Translations under genes and position numbers: made by a program
Notes under the pieces: model-generated
The model's input: only the letters and a program-made list of their open reading frames with translations
What the model was told of the DNA's origin: nothing
Databases searched by the model: none
Source of the DNA: Desulfarculales bacterium UBA702
GTDB lineage: Bacteria; Desulfobacterota; Syntrophobacteria; Syntrophobacterales; Syntrophobacteraceae
NCBI GenBank assembly: GCA_002298165.1
Contig: DBMI01000107.1
Location: 17,918 to 81,917, forward strand
Length of the DNA: 64,000 bases
Direction: 5' to 3'
Part shown: positions 43,200-51,075 of the stretch, piece after piece
How positions within the stretch are numbered: position 1 is the stretch's first letter
How the letters are laid out: every line of letters begins with the position of its first letter

Positions 43200-44483
43200 A
43201 TGGACAAGGCCACCTTCAACACCGTAAATCCCTACTACCTCGACAACGTCATGAGGGCAGCCGACAAGCATGAAGTAGTTGCAAGCGAGGACATACATAA
43301 CGCCGCCGGAATAAAGCTGGTGGCGAAGGGGCAGCGAATTGACGAACAAATGCGTGAGCGGCTCATCCGCTTCAAGCTTCGCCAGCCGCTAGAATGCAAT
43401 CTGAGTGTAAATGCCGGCGTCGGACCATCGGATATCCTTGAGCAGGTTGAGGCGACCCTTGACAGGTTTAAGCCTCTTTCGGTCCTTTTTAAGTCAAAAG
43501 GCTCCCTGAAAAAAGCCCTCGCCATATTTAAGGGCCTCCACTTCGATCAGATGGGTTCACTTCTGCTATCGATGCAAAGCGGCATCGATACTCTGCCTCA
43601 TAGCGCCCTGGTATCATTGCTGGGGGTTGGGCTCTCCATGGCTTGCAGCCAAGGGACAGATATGCTTGTAGAGCTGGCGATGGCCGGCCTTCTCCACGAT
43701 GTTGGGGAACTCTACATAAACCCGGTCTATCTAAAGCCGGACCGTAAACTCCTGCCTGATGAATGGAAGCACATTGCGGTGCATCCTCATATCGGGCAAA
43801 TGGTTATAGGCGAGATTGCCGAATGGCATCAGGCGATAGCAGTCGCAATCGGTGAGCATCACGAGCGGGTAAACGGATTCGGGTATCCTCGCAAATTGCC
43901 GGGCGAGAACATAAGCGAACTTGGAAAAGTGCTCTTGACCAGTGAGGCTTTGAGCGGAATGCTCACTAAGGATAAGCACCCCGTCAAGCGGGCTTTTCTC
44001 GGCGCGAAGCTCATTCCGGGCGAGTATCCTTTTGAATTGGTTTCTTTGATCGCCTGCATTGCATCGGATGGATGCATGTGTGAGCAGGAGCCTTGCACCA
44101 TACCGAAAATGGCGGAACTTTTCGAGACAAGCACAGCCCTTGCCCAGGCAATAGACACCGCTTTGGAAAACTTAAACCAGGCTCGGCTGACGATAAAATG
44201 CAGATCTTCTTCGTTGTCTTTTCTCGACTATATTGACAAGTACCTGCAAACGCTCAGGGCGACAATGGACCAGACGGGTCTTTCGCCCTACTACCATATA
44301 AACGAGTTGAAGGACCAGGACTCGGAACCGGATATCTGCCGGGAAATCGAAGTCATGATTTTCGAAATCGAGTGGAGGCTCGACGAAATACTTCGCCAAA
44401 TAGCACTCCATAACTGCGATCTGGAAGAGGATTTAACAAACTACCTCAATGATAATGTTGCTCCCACCCTTACTCTGATCTGA
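43200..44483 (+). CDS. HD-GYP-type phosphohydrolase
   Basis: A 427-residue cytosolic protein. An N-terminal ~130-residue region resembles the NTD of HD-related signalling proteins (VASEDIHNAAGIKLVAKGQRID). An HD-GYP domain follows, with LLHDVGELYINP (HD) and GEHHERVNGFGYP (the HHExxxGxGYP motif). HD-GYP enzymes hydrolyse c-di-GMP or related dinucleotides. The C-terminal ~140 residues look helical, with no motif I know. It stands alone, with its 3' end overlapping the opposing 44470-45180 gene by 14 bp. Confidence 0.88.
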   Translation: MDKATFNTVNPYYLDNVMRAADKHEVVASEDIHNAAGIKLVAKGQRIDEQMRERLIRFKLRQPLECNLSVNAGVGPSDILEQVEATLDRFKPLSVLFKSKGSLKKALAIFKGLHFDQMGSLLLSMQSGIDTLPHSALVSLLGVGLSMACSQGTDMLVELAMAGLLHDVGELYINPVYLKPDRKLLPDEWKHIAVHPHIGQMVIGEIAEWHQAIAVAIGEHHERVNGFGYPRKLPGENISELGKVLLTSEALSGMLTKDKHPVKRAFLGAKLIPGEYPFELVSLIACIASDGCMCEQEPCTIPKMAELFETSTALAQAIDTALENLNQARLTIKCRSSSLSFLDYIDKYLQTLRATMDQTGLSPYYHINELKDQDSEPDICREIEVMIFEIEWRLDEILRQIALHNCDLEEDLTNYLNDNVAPTLTLI

Positions 44484-45180
44484 CAGGGCGCGCCAGTTCG
44501 AAAGCATCCAGCACTCCATGGCAGCGGCAGCTTGTGGCCAACAGGTGCCTTCCAGGCTGCTCACCAATTGCAGACAAAAGATCATTAAGGCTTTTCACAG
44601 GGTATCCCCCTACTCCTGGGGCCAGTTGCCAACTTCTCAGGACCTCGGCCTTGTAGTCGGGAATCGACAGTTCCCCAAATACTTCGAAAAGGTTGCCCTT
44701 CCTGGGTTCTCCGGTAGTAGTACAAATCTCATCAGGCTCACTGCAGTAGTCCGGGCACAGGAATGTAGCAAAGCTGGCATAGACGGTACCCGAGGGGGTG
44801 CGTATCGGGTTTGGAAGAAGGAGGTCGGCGCTATCTGGGACCGGCAGCCTCAGGGCGGACCCGTTACGATTGATTCGACCGAGAAGCCATTCGAATCCGA
44901 CGTGAACGGGTACGGCCGGAATGATCCAGATATCTTCCGGGAGTTTGGCTTCGATAATCGATTCGACTGAATCCCTGACCTCGGCGAGAACTCCAAACTC
45001 CTGCCGGATTCTTTCCACCCTCGCGGCGTCCTTGTCGATGACCGTTATCCTTGCCTCGGGAAATCGGCTCACGAGCCTTTGCGCCGCAAGTCTCCCAAAC
45101 CGTCCGGCCCCGAGGATCAGGATTTCACGCGGAGGAAAGATATCCGGAAAAGTCTCACGGGACAAACTGGTCTTAGACAT
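44470..45180 (-). CDS. Rossmann-fold NAD(P)-binding protein with Cys-rich C-terminal part
   Basis: A 236-residue cytosolic protein. Residues ~20-80 form a TrkA-N-like dinucleotide domain: ILILGAGRFGRLAAQRL (GxGxxG) with an acidic strand end VIDKDA. The rest holds a cluster of cysteines (FLCPDYCSEPDEICTTTGEPR and SCRCHG) that could bind metal or an Fe-S cluster. I do not recognise the family beyond the N-terminal domain. ATG 45180 behind GCAGGAAAAA is preferred over an in-frame start at 45246. Convergent with the HD-GYP gene. A redox or NAD-linked role is a guess. Confidence 0.65.
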   Translation of the reverse strand: MSKTSLSRETFPDIFPPREILILGAGRFGRLAAQRLVSRFPEARITVIDKDAARVERIRQEFGVLAEVRDSVESIIEAKLPEDIWIIPAVPVHVGFEWLLGRINRNGSALRLPVPDSADLLLPNPIRTPSGTVYASFATFLCPDYCSEPDEICTTTGEPRKGNLFEVFGELSIPDYKAEVLRSWQLAPGVGGYPVKSLNDLLSAIGEQPGRHLLATSCRCHGVLDAFELARPVRSE

Positions 45181-45324
45181 ATTGTTTTTCCTGCTGCCAT
45201 TCCGTGCTAAAATAAAAGGAAATTTTATCCATAGCGGCAAACGCATGGAAAACCGCTGCTTATTGATTCAATTGTATCAGTTGCCCCGAGTCGCGGGCAC
45301 CTGATTTTATTGTGTTCGGAATAA

Positions 45325-45723
45325 ATGATGGGCAATATCTTCGAAATTTTTGAAAAGATCGCCGACGAGAAGATCCGTGAAGCAATGAGGCAGGGAGAGT
45401 TTGACGATCTGCCCGGCAAAGGCAAACCTCTGAGGCTCGAAGATGACAGTCATCTCCCCCAGGACATCCGGCTTGCTCACAAGATTTTGAAGAACGCCAA
45501 CTGCATTCCTCCTGAACTTGAACTGCGAAAAGAAATCCTGTGTGTCGAAGAGCTGCTTGAGGGGATAAAGGATACCAAGGAAAAGTACAGGCAGATCAAA
45601 AAACTGAACTACCTCATAATGAAACTCAACGCGACCCGCCGCTCATCACTTACAATGGAAAAGAACCAGGTATATTTCGATAAGATCGTGGACAAAATGG
45701 ATTCAAAAAAGAAGGCGGAGTAA
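45325..45723 (+). CDS. DUF1992 (DnaJ-homologue subfamily C28-like) protein
   Basis: A 132-residue soluble protein with the DUF1992 opening: EKIADEKIREAMRQGEFDDLPGKGKPL, then a helical C-terminus. This domain also occurs in DNAJC28. Its function in bacteria is not established. ATG occurs at both 45325 and 45328. Confidence 0.88.
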   Translation: MMGNIFEIFEKIADEKIREAMRQGEFDDLPGKGKPLRLEDDSHLPQDIRLAHKILKNANCIPPELELRKEILCVEELLEGIKDTKEKYRQIKKLNYLIMKLNATRRSSLTMEKNQVYFDKIVDKMDSKKKAE

Positions 45724-45735
45724 ATTCCAGTCTGT

Positions 45736-45900
45736 TTATGCGAAGCATATCTCACCCAATTTAAACAAATCTAGTCTTCTCGGAGACGGAGATACTTTGG
45801 ATTTTTTAGCATCGATTTCATATCGGATTTCGTCGGCGTAAATTGCAGCATTAGGGAAGGATAAACATAGTCCGATAATAATGAGAATGATAGTCTTCAC
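45736..45900 (-). CDS. Possible small secreted peptide
   Basis: From a GTG at 45900 the frame encodes 54 residues: a good signal peptide (KTIILIIIGLCLSFPNAAIYA) and a short basic mature part (DEIRYEIDAKKSKVSPSPRR). There is no clear ribosome site, and it follows the APC permease gene on the same strand after 56 bp. It could be a real small secreted protein or the relic of a longer one. Confidence 0.35.
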   Translation of the reverse strand: MKTIILIIIGLCLSFPNAAIYADEIRYEIDAKKSKVSPSPRRLDLFKLGEICFA

Positions 45901-45956
45901 ACCGCATCCATTTTGAAAACCCCTATCCCGGCAACTCGCAACCCGCAACCAGCAAC

Positions 45957-47822
45957 CTACTTAGTCTCTATGGCCTGCTCCCTAGGTTTTCCGAAATAGC
46001 TTATGGTGAAATCGAAATGGGGGAACTTCCTGGGCAGCTTCATCAGGTTGAAGACCATTACTCCTATTGCCAACCGATCTATCCAGGACGACATCGGCCA
46101 TCCGAAATGGACTTTGATCCTCTTGTCGGACAACTCATAATCTATAACACGCAGCAGCAGCAATATCCTCTGGTAGAGGCTTCCGCGAACTATTGGAAAG
46201 CGGAAATGGTTGGGAGCCATTTTGGGAGGAATTCCCTGGCGGGGCGAATAAAATGTAATGTAGGCCTCGTTCTGATTCACCTCACCCAGTGACTCTTCTC
46301 TCGGGCGGCGAAAAATTATTTCGACGCTCTCATCGGTGCATTCCGAGAGGAAGAGGATCATTTCCATTTCGCTGTCGGCCTGTCCGATATGGACTATTTC
46401 GGGAGCCCGTTTTTTCGTCATGATTCCGCCGGCAACAAGAACGAACACGGTAACGCCGGCCCAAAGCATTGTCCCATGGGGCTTGTCGTAGGCGAGGAAA
46501 AAGAAGCAGCTTATCAGGATAATCCAGAGGACCAGGGTGCCCACCCTGCTGGTATAGTAGGGGATTACCTCTTTGGTGCCGGAAAAATAGCGGTAGATCA
46601 GAAGAGACCCCATGTTTATACAAAAGCTGGCAACAAGGCCTATGGCATACATATCCGCCAGAATCTGCTGGCTTCCGCTGGTAAGAAGAATTACGCCCGA
46701 GAAGAAGACGGCGTTTATGATATGTATACGGTAAAGGGAATGGCGGCGATTAGTTGCTATCAGCCAGTGGAAGCCATAGCGATGGGCCACTCTTTCTGTA
46801 AGCTCGCTCGACGCGACGAATGCGGTATTTACCGCCATAGTCAGCGTAAAACTTGCGAGGGCGGCCACAAGAATACCGAAAAAGGTCCCGTTTAACATGG
46901 TGGCATAGAAGGTGACCAGGTCGCCTTCATGTTCGTGAAAGTTGATCGGGGCTGAAAGAACCAGTGCTGTAACCAGCGGTGTCGCAATTCCGACGGTTAC
47001 TGCAAGGAAAAGATATGCCCGGTGGATCTCGCGCCAGTTTCTAACCAGTCCGGCTGTCTGTATGACCGACTCTATTCCGGAATAGGCCAGGATACAAAAA
47101 GCTATGTGCGATATGAAATTGCCATAATTGTGAATGAACGAGCCAGTTTCAAGCGGCTCAGCAGCTTTGTCCGCAGCCAATTTGAGTCGCTCTAAAGCCG
47201 CCGCATCCAAATCGAGTATTCCGGAGACTATCAGGTTCAGCAGGACGAATGCCGCAAAAATGAAAATCAGGAATGTAAAGCGCGCATTCTCCCTTATTCC
47301 CAGGATATTCAGCCCGGCAACTCCCCACAGGATGCCCAAAACGAAGAATATGACGATATTTGGGTATGCGGCAAATAAGGGGAAAAAGGACCCGGCGTTC
47401 AACACGGCACTCACCGCCGATATGCAGGCGGTCAGGGTGTAATCCACCATTATCGAGGAGACTGCAACGAAAGACATCATCGGGCCGAGCACCAGGTATG
47501 AGAATGAGTAAACACCTCCCCCGATAAGCCCATGGTATTCCAGGATTTCAGCTATTTCGGTGAACCTGGTGCTCATGAAACGGATCAACAAGCTGGTAAG
47601 CGCGATGAAGATGATCGAACTTGGACCGATGAACCTGTAGGCTTCCGCCGGAGCATAGAAAATGGACGTAAACTCGTCCATTAATGTGATAATCGCGATT
47701 GCCAACCAGGTAAGCCAGAAGCGGCCAGACTGGAAATAAGACAGAAGGTTCGGCCGGCGCATCAGGAAAAGAAAAAGGCCGGTAAGAAAAAGATTTAAGA
47801 AAACCAGCGCAATTATTTTCAT
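45957..47822 (-). CDS. APC-superfamily permease under c-di-AMP riboswitch control (KimA-like K+ or amino-acid transporter)
   Basis: A 621-residue inner-membrane protein with about twelve spans (~1-470) and a cytoplasmic C-terminal domain of ~150 residues (IVHIGQADSEMEMILFLSEC ... RIKVHFGWPMSSW). Broken-helix TM1 (LMDEFTSIFYAPAEAYRF) and GGVYSFSYLVLGP match the APC fold. Size and domain plan resemble KimA (YdaO), the potassium importer. The 5' leader contains a ydaO-type c-di-AMP riboswitch (48027-48138), the same arrangement as kimA. K+ import is therefore the leading inference; amino-acid transport is the alternative. Confidence 0.82.
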   Translation of the reverse strand: MKIIALVFLNLFLTGLFLFLMRRPNLLSYFQSGRFWLTWLAIAIITLMDEFTSIFYAPAEAYRFIGPSSIIFIALTSLLIRFMSTRFTEIAEILEYHGLIGGGVYSFSYLVLGPMMSFVAVSSIMVDYTLTACISAVSAVLNAGSFFPLFAAYPNIVIFFVLGILWGVAGLNILGIRENARFTFLIFIFAAFVLLNLIVSGILDLDAAALERLKLAADKAAEPLETGSFIHNYGNFISHIAFCILAYSGIESVIQTAGLVRNWREIHRAYLFLAVTVGIATPLVTALVLSAPINFHEHEGDLVTFYATMLNGTFFGILVAALASFTLTMAVNTAFVASSELTERVAHRYGFHWLIATNRRHSLYRIHIINAVFFSGVILLTSGSQQILADMYAIGLVASFCINMGSLLIYRYFSGTKEVIPYYTSRVGTLVLWIILISCFFFLAYDKPHGTMLWAGVTVFVLVAGGIMTKKRAPEIVHIGQADSEMEMILFLSECTDESVEIIFRRPREESLGEVNQNEAYITFYSPRQGIPPKMAPNHFRFPIVRGSLYQRILLLLRVIDYELSDKRIKVHFGWPMSSWIDRLAIGVMVFNLMKLPRKFPHFDFTISYFGKPREQAIETK

Positions 47823-47971
47823 TTCGTTGCTGGAGTGCCTCGCGTTGCTTTTTGTACCGCCGGTTTTCTATCTGGCGGCGAAGAGAAACGGATAGTTTCG
47901 GCGAATAGCAGCCGAAGCATTGCGAGGAGGGAACGCGGAGCCAAAATAACGAATGGATAGGAAAAACCATT

Positions 47972-47985
47972 GCGGCTCGAGCCGC
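47972..47985 (-). terminator. Palindromic hairpin in the leader between riboswitch and permease (expression platform candidate)
   Basis: The 14-bp palindrome GCGGCTCGAGCCGC is followed on the minus strand by AATGGTTTTTCC, a short T-run. It lies ~40 nt after the aptamer and ~150 nt before the permease ATG, where riboswitch-driven termination would occur. Confidence 0.5.
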
Positions 47986-48026
47986 ACCGGAAGCTCCAGG
48001 TGAAGCACCATATTGGTCCCCCTCGA

Positions 48027-48138
48027 CGCCTGCGAGGTTAGCTGACGGGCTCGGGCCAGAGGGTTTTGCCCTACGCCGGACTGTCCGGCGATTCGCCCCA
48101 TTCTGTTTGGTTCCCCCGCTCCTATACCGGATTAGGCG
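48027..48138 (-). ncRNA. c-di-AMP riboswitch (ydaO-yuaA class)
   Basis: On the minus strand, P1 is CGCCT (48138-48134) with AGGCG (48031-48027). Conserved blocks in order: TAATCCGG, GCGGGGGAACC, GGGGCGAATC, GGGTAGGGC-like text, then CCCGAGCCCGTCAGC and TAACCTCGCAGGCGTC. This last block is the signature 3' part of the ydaO class. It senses c-di-AMP, usually switching genes off at high ligand. It lies ~205 nt upstream of the APC permease, whose expression it should control. Confidence 0.92.
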
Positions 48139-48317
48139 ATCACGGCGCAGCAAAAGTAATTGATTACCCACTAAGTGTCAACAAATTGAGGCTTCAAAAT
48201 ATTCCGGGACTGTCGACTGTCGTCCAAATGAGTTAATGCAGTGTCATGATAAAATAGAGAAAACCTCTTGCCCTCATGCCCCAAGGGCATTTAGAGTATT
48301 CTAAAGTGGAGGAGAAT

Positions 48318-48611
48318 ATGACAAAATCACTTTGGAGCTTTCTTGTCATCGCACTGATCCTGGCGGGCATAGCCGGATGTGCGTACGATCCCTATGCAGG
48401 GTACTATTACCCGGGCTATTATGGCTACTATTCGGCCTATCCGCCCGCCCCCCCGGTGGTGGATCGCCGTTATTATTCCGCCCAACCCGGTGAGCGCTGG
48501 ATCCCTGGCCACTGGAACAGAGAAGGCGACTGGGTAGAAGCGCACTGGACCCGATGGTTTCCCGGCCACTACAATTCTGAAGGCACGTGGATACCGGGAC
48601 ACTGGAGTTAA
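48318..48611 (+). CDS. Small lipoprotein with WIPGHW-type repeats
   Basis: A 97-residue protein: signal peptide with lipobox IAGC (~residue 21), a Tyr/Gly-rich stretch (GYYYPGYYGYYSAYPP) and three repeats of W(I/F)PGH(W/Y) in the last 50 residues, the YXWxxW-like pattern of small envelope proteins. ATG 48318 behind GTGGAGGAGAAT is clear; the longer upstream frame is not used. Function unknown. Confidence 0.75.
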   Translation: MTKSLWSFLVIALILAGIAGCAYDPYAGYYYPGYYGYYSAYPPAPPVVDRRYYSAQPGERWIPGHWNREGDWVEAHWTRWFPGHYNSEGTWIPGHWS

Positions 48612-48699
48612 TAAATGTTTGGATTCGGGGAGGAACTTTGGGTTGCGATGAGTATCCTAAATTCCCGGAGAAAATATCAGTTCGCAACCGAGAGGGTAA

Positions 48700-49209
48700 A
48701 TGAGCATCACCGCAACGAGTTTGATGAAAAAAGCGGCAGTTCCCGTATTTTTGCTTTTAATTTTGCTGATTGCAGCCCCGCTTGCACGCGGCGATTCTTC
48801 CCTCCCTCCGCCTCCTTCGAGCAAGCCCCCGGTTAGGCCGGACGCCTCGGAAGTGCGGAAGGCATGGGAACTCTACATTCTGGCAAGAAAAGAAAACAGG
48901 CGCCTGGAATGGGATCAGTGCTTATCGCGCAAGGCTTTTATAAAAGCAAAACACCTTGTGATAAATAACTATTTCGATCACGTAGATCCCATAACCGGCA
49001 GGAACGCTGTATGGGAACTAGTAGGGCGGTGTTACCAGCCTCTTTTTGTCGGAGAAAACCTGATAAAGGGTATGGGTGATACGGAAGATATGCACAGGTC
49101 GCTCATGGGCAGTCCACGGCATCGGGAAAACATAGTGAATCCGAATTATTCCCGTTTAGGGATTGGGTGCTATGACTACATCTGCGTGCAGGTATTCGCC
49201 GGCTTTTAA
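48700..49209 (+). CDS. Secreted CAP/SCP-domain protein (YkwD-like)
   Basis: A 169-residue protein with a signal peptide (VFLLLILLIAAPLARG), a Pro-rich linker and a CAP domain. VGENLIKG and MGSPRHRENIVNPNYSRLGIGC are the classic CAP motifs, with the Glu and His of the cavity; HVDP stands where many have FsHxnP. Cysteines (WDQC, GRCYQP, GCYDYIC) may pair as disulfides. It is exported. The role of bacterial CAP proteins is largely unknown. ATG 48700 behind GAGAGGGTAA; ATG 48724 is the alternative. Confidence 0.85.
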   Translation: MSITATSLMKKAAVPVFLLLILLIAAPLARGDSSLPPPPSSKPPVRPDASEVRKAWELYILARKENRRLEWDQCLSRKAFIKAKHLVINNYFDHVDPITGRNAVWELVGRCYQPLFVGENLIKGMGDTEDMHRSLMGSPRHRENIVNPNYSRLGIGCYDYICVQVFAGF

Positions 49210-49277
49210 TCCCATTTGTACTAAGATCTGTTGCCGCAAAGTTTCCTCCTCGGCTGATTCAACCATAGGGCTGAGAC

Positions 49278-49928
49278 CTACTGCGGCGGCTCTTCCTCGG
49301 GGAGAATCCCCTGGTCCACCGCCATTTCGGGCTCCTGACCCAGGTTTGATGTTACCTGGGGTGGCTGCTGCTCACCACCCGGATTTTGCATCATCTGCCC
49401 GGGCTCACCGGGTTGTGGCCGCTGCATCCTCTGCTGTTCGGCTGCTTGCTGCTGGTTCTGCTGCACTGGTACACCTACCGGTCCCTGGGGACCTTGAGGC
49501 TGGGCCGATGCCGGAATAACTACCTTGCCTTCTGCAAAGAGGCCAAGGGTTATATTCTGCCCATCTTTTTCAAGAGTAACGCTTTTGCGTTCTATTCTTA
49601 AAACCTTGTAATCCCCGACCTGCTCATTTTCCCTTGCGGTGACGTAAGGTATCTGTCCCTTTTTTTTGTCAGTCATCCCCACCTGACTCTTCAACCGGAT
49701 CATTGCCCTTTTTTCGCCGCCCCTGATCATCACCCCGTCGAGTTGAAGATTTGATATCGGCATTCCAGGCTTTGTGGGCTGAGCTGGGGCGACTTCGCTT
49801 TCGGGTGCGGGAGGTTTCCTGTCCTGGGAAAAAATATTCTTTTCGACCAAAGTCGGGGCCGCATGGCAAGGCGAATATATAAGAGCGATTCCGGCAAGGA
49901 CCAGGCAAAATGCAAAAACTCTTTTCAT
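49278..49928 (-). CDS. GspC/PulC-like periplasmic protein with Gln/Pro-rich tail
   Basis: A 216-residue protein: signal peptide (FAFCLVLAGIALIYSPCHA), then a domain of ~100 residues beginning TLVEKNIFSQDRKPP and ISNLQLDGVMIRGGEKRAMI, like the homology region of type II secretion GspC. The last ~80 residues are rich in Gln, Pro and Gly (QQNQQQAAEQQ). It lacks the N-terminal membrane anchor and PDZ domain of full GspC, and no gsp genes lie nearby. ATG 49928 is chosen over GTG 49934. Confidence 0.7.
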   Translation of the reverse strand: MKRVFAFCLVLAGIALIYSPCHAAPTLVEKNIFSQDRKPPAPESEVAPAQPTKPGMPISNLQLDGVMIRGGEKRAMIRLKSQVGMTDKKKGQIPYVTARENEQVGDYKVLRIERKSVTLEKDGQNITLGLFAEGKVVIPASAQPQGPQGPVGVPVQQNQQQAAEQQRMQRPQPGEPGQMMQNPGGEQQPPQVTSNLGQEPEMAVDQGILPEEEPPQ

Positions 49929-50253
49929 GGCCACCTACATCTCTCCGATTAGTAATTCCCTCCAAATTCCCCGGTCCGGGATTGGAGGGGACTTAAAATT
50001 GTAAATCGTGCCGCAATCCGAATTACTTTATATTTTACCAAATAATTACGAGTTATTCCACAACAAGCACCCCCCTAATGATAGATTAACATCTGCTATA
50101 AGAATCCGCCCCTTTCGAAGCAACTCCTTTGAGGTATTTCCATCCTGAAGCTGTTTCGAAAGGATCTTTCTTCTTGAACAAATCTTAACAGAGAGTCAAT
50201 ATCTACCAGAGTTGGCCAAATTCGACGATTACTCTGTTAACCAAGGATCTAAA

Positions 50254-50349
50254 ATGGACTTCACTCTGATTTTATTACTGGTCGGCGGCATAGCTGCCTG
50301 GTATGTGCTAAACAGATGGATCCTGCCGAGGTTTGGAATCCAGACCTGA
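50254..50349 (+). CDS. 31-residue single-span membrane peptide
   Basis: ATG 50254 opens a 31-codon frame: a hydrophobic span (FTLILLLVGGIAAWYVL) followed by NRWILPRFGIQT. An AAGGA ribosome site lies 6 nt upstream and a terminator hairpin at 50463-50497, so it has the parts of an independent gene. The positive-inside rule would put the C-terminus (R, R) in the cytoplasm. I know of no assigned function. Confidence 0.55.
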   Translation: MDFTLILLLVGGIAAWYVLNRWILPRFGIQT

Positions 50350-50462
50350 ATCTCGAAATCCTGCGGAATCGGTGATTCCTCGGAAAATAAAAAGAAGTAG
50401 GAGAGAGCAGAGATTCCAAACTTGCCCGGCATAATCCGGGTAGCTGAAATCGCCTTCATTAA

Positions 50463-50497
50463 AAGCCCGGAGTGCCTGAGTGCCCCTCCGGGTTTTT
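50463..50497 (+). terminator. Rho-independent terminator after the 31-residue peptide gene
   Basis: CCCGGAG (50466-50472) pairs with CTCCGGG (50486-50492), then TTTTT. Extra A-T and G-T pairs extend the stem. Confidence 0.75.
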
Positions 50498-51075
50498 GAT
50501 TTTCCCGACAGCTCATATCATTAGGCTTCAAGCCATTCCGATCTTGTTGTCACTGCCTCCCGTGATGATTAATTTGCAGCCATTGTTGGCCGGATTTTCC
50601 GGTCCGCCTTTCTTAAACCTGAGAAGAATCGCCGCATGCTGTTGCCATGCGCAAACGAGCGGCAAGCCCATCCCTTGCCAGACCTTCAGCATAAGCAGCA
50701 ACTATTAATCCGTCGTACTGAGACACTGAGCGCAAGGCCCTGCAAAGAAACCGGAGTGATGGAAATACGACAAAAATCATTCTGAGCTTTGCCATGGTCT
50801 GACTGATGATCGAGGTCGTTGGAGTGGCGGAGTCTATCGTGGGGAAGTGTGCACGAGAGGGCATTTCATACTAATCGCGTTCAAGATCATACCAGGAACC
50901 GCTATAGAAATGTAGCATACCCCTTGTGGGCGTTGGAGAAATTGGACGGGCACAAGGCCCAGCTACATCAACTTGAAGCGAATTGGTATCAAATGTCCAA
51001 AGAGACATTTCCTGATAAGCCGTTGACAATACCAGTCTTACTGCGCGCCGGCTTTATTCATGAGGAAGGAAAGTT
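50498..51075. other. Gene-free stretch before the hybrid kinase gene
   Basis: No supported gene. A minus-strand frame at 50613-50864 (LRSVSQYDGLIVAAYAEGLARDGLAARL) might be the relic of a racemase-like gene, but this is weak. The plus-strand frame at 50819-51079 overlaps a degenerate GGGCACAAGGCCC repeat and looks spurious. Confidence 0.4.

Noticed and set aside
47548..48171. Minus-strand 207-codon frame across the permease leader
   Set aside because: It lies in another frame over the permease 5' end and the c-di-AMP riboswitch, both of which explain the sequence better.
50613..50864. Minus-strand 83-codon frame resembling the end of an Asp/Glu racemase-like protein
   Set aside because: Only a short stretch is suggestive, there is no ribosome site or full domain, and the upstream part is unlike the family. 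At most a relic.
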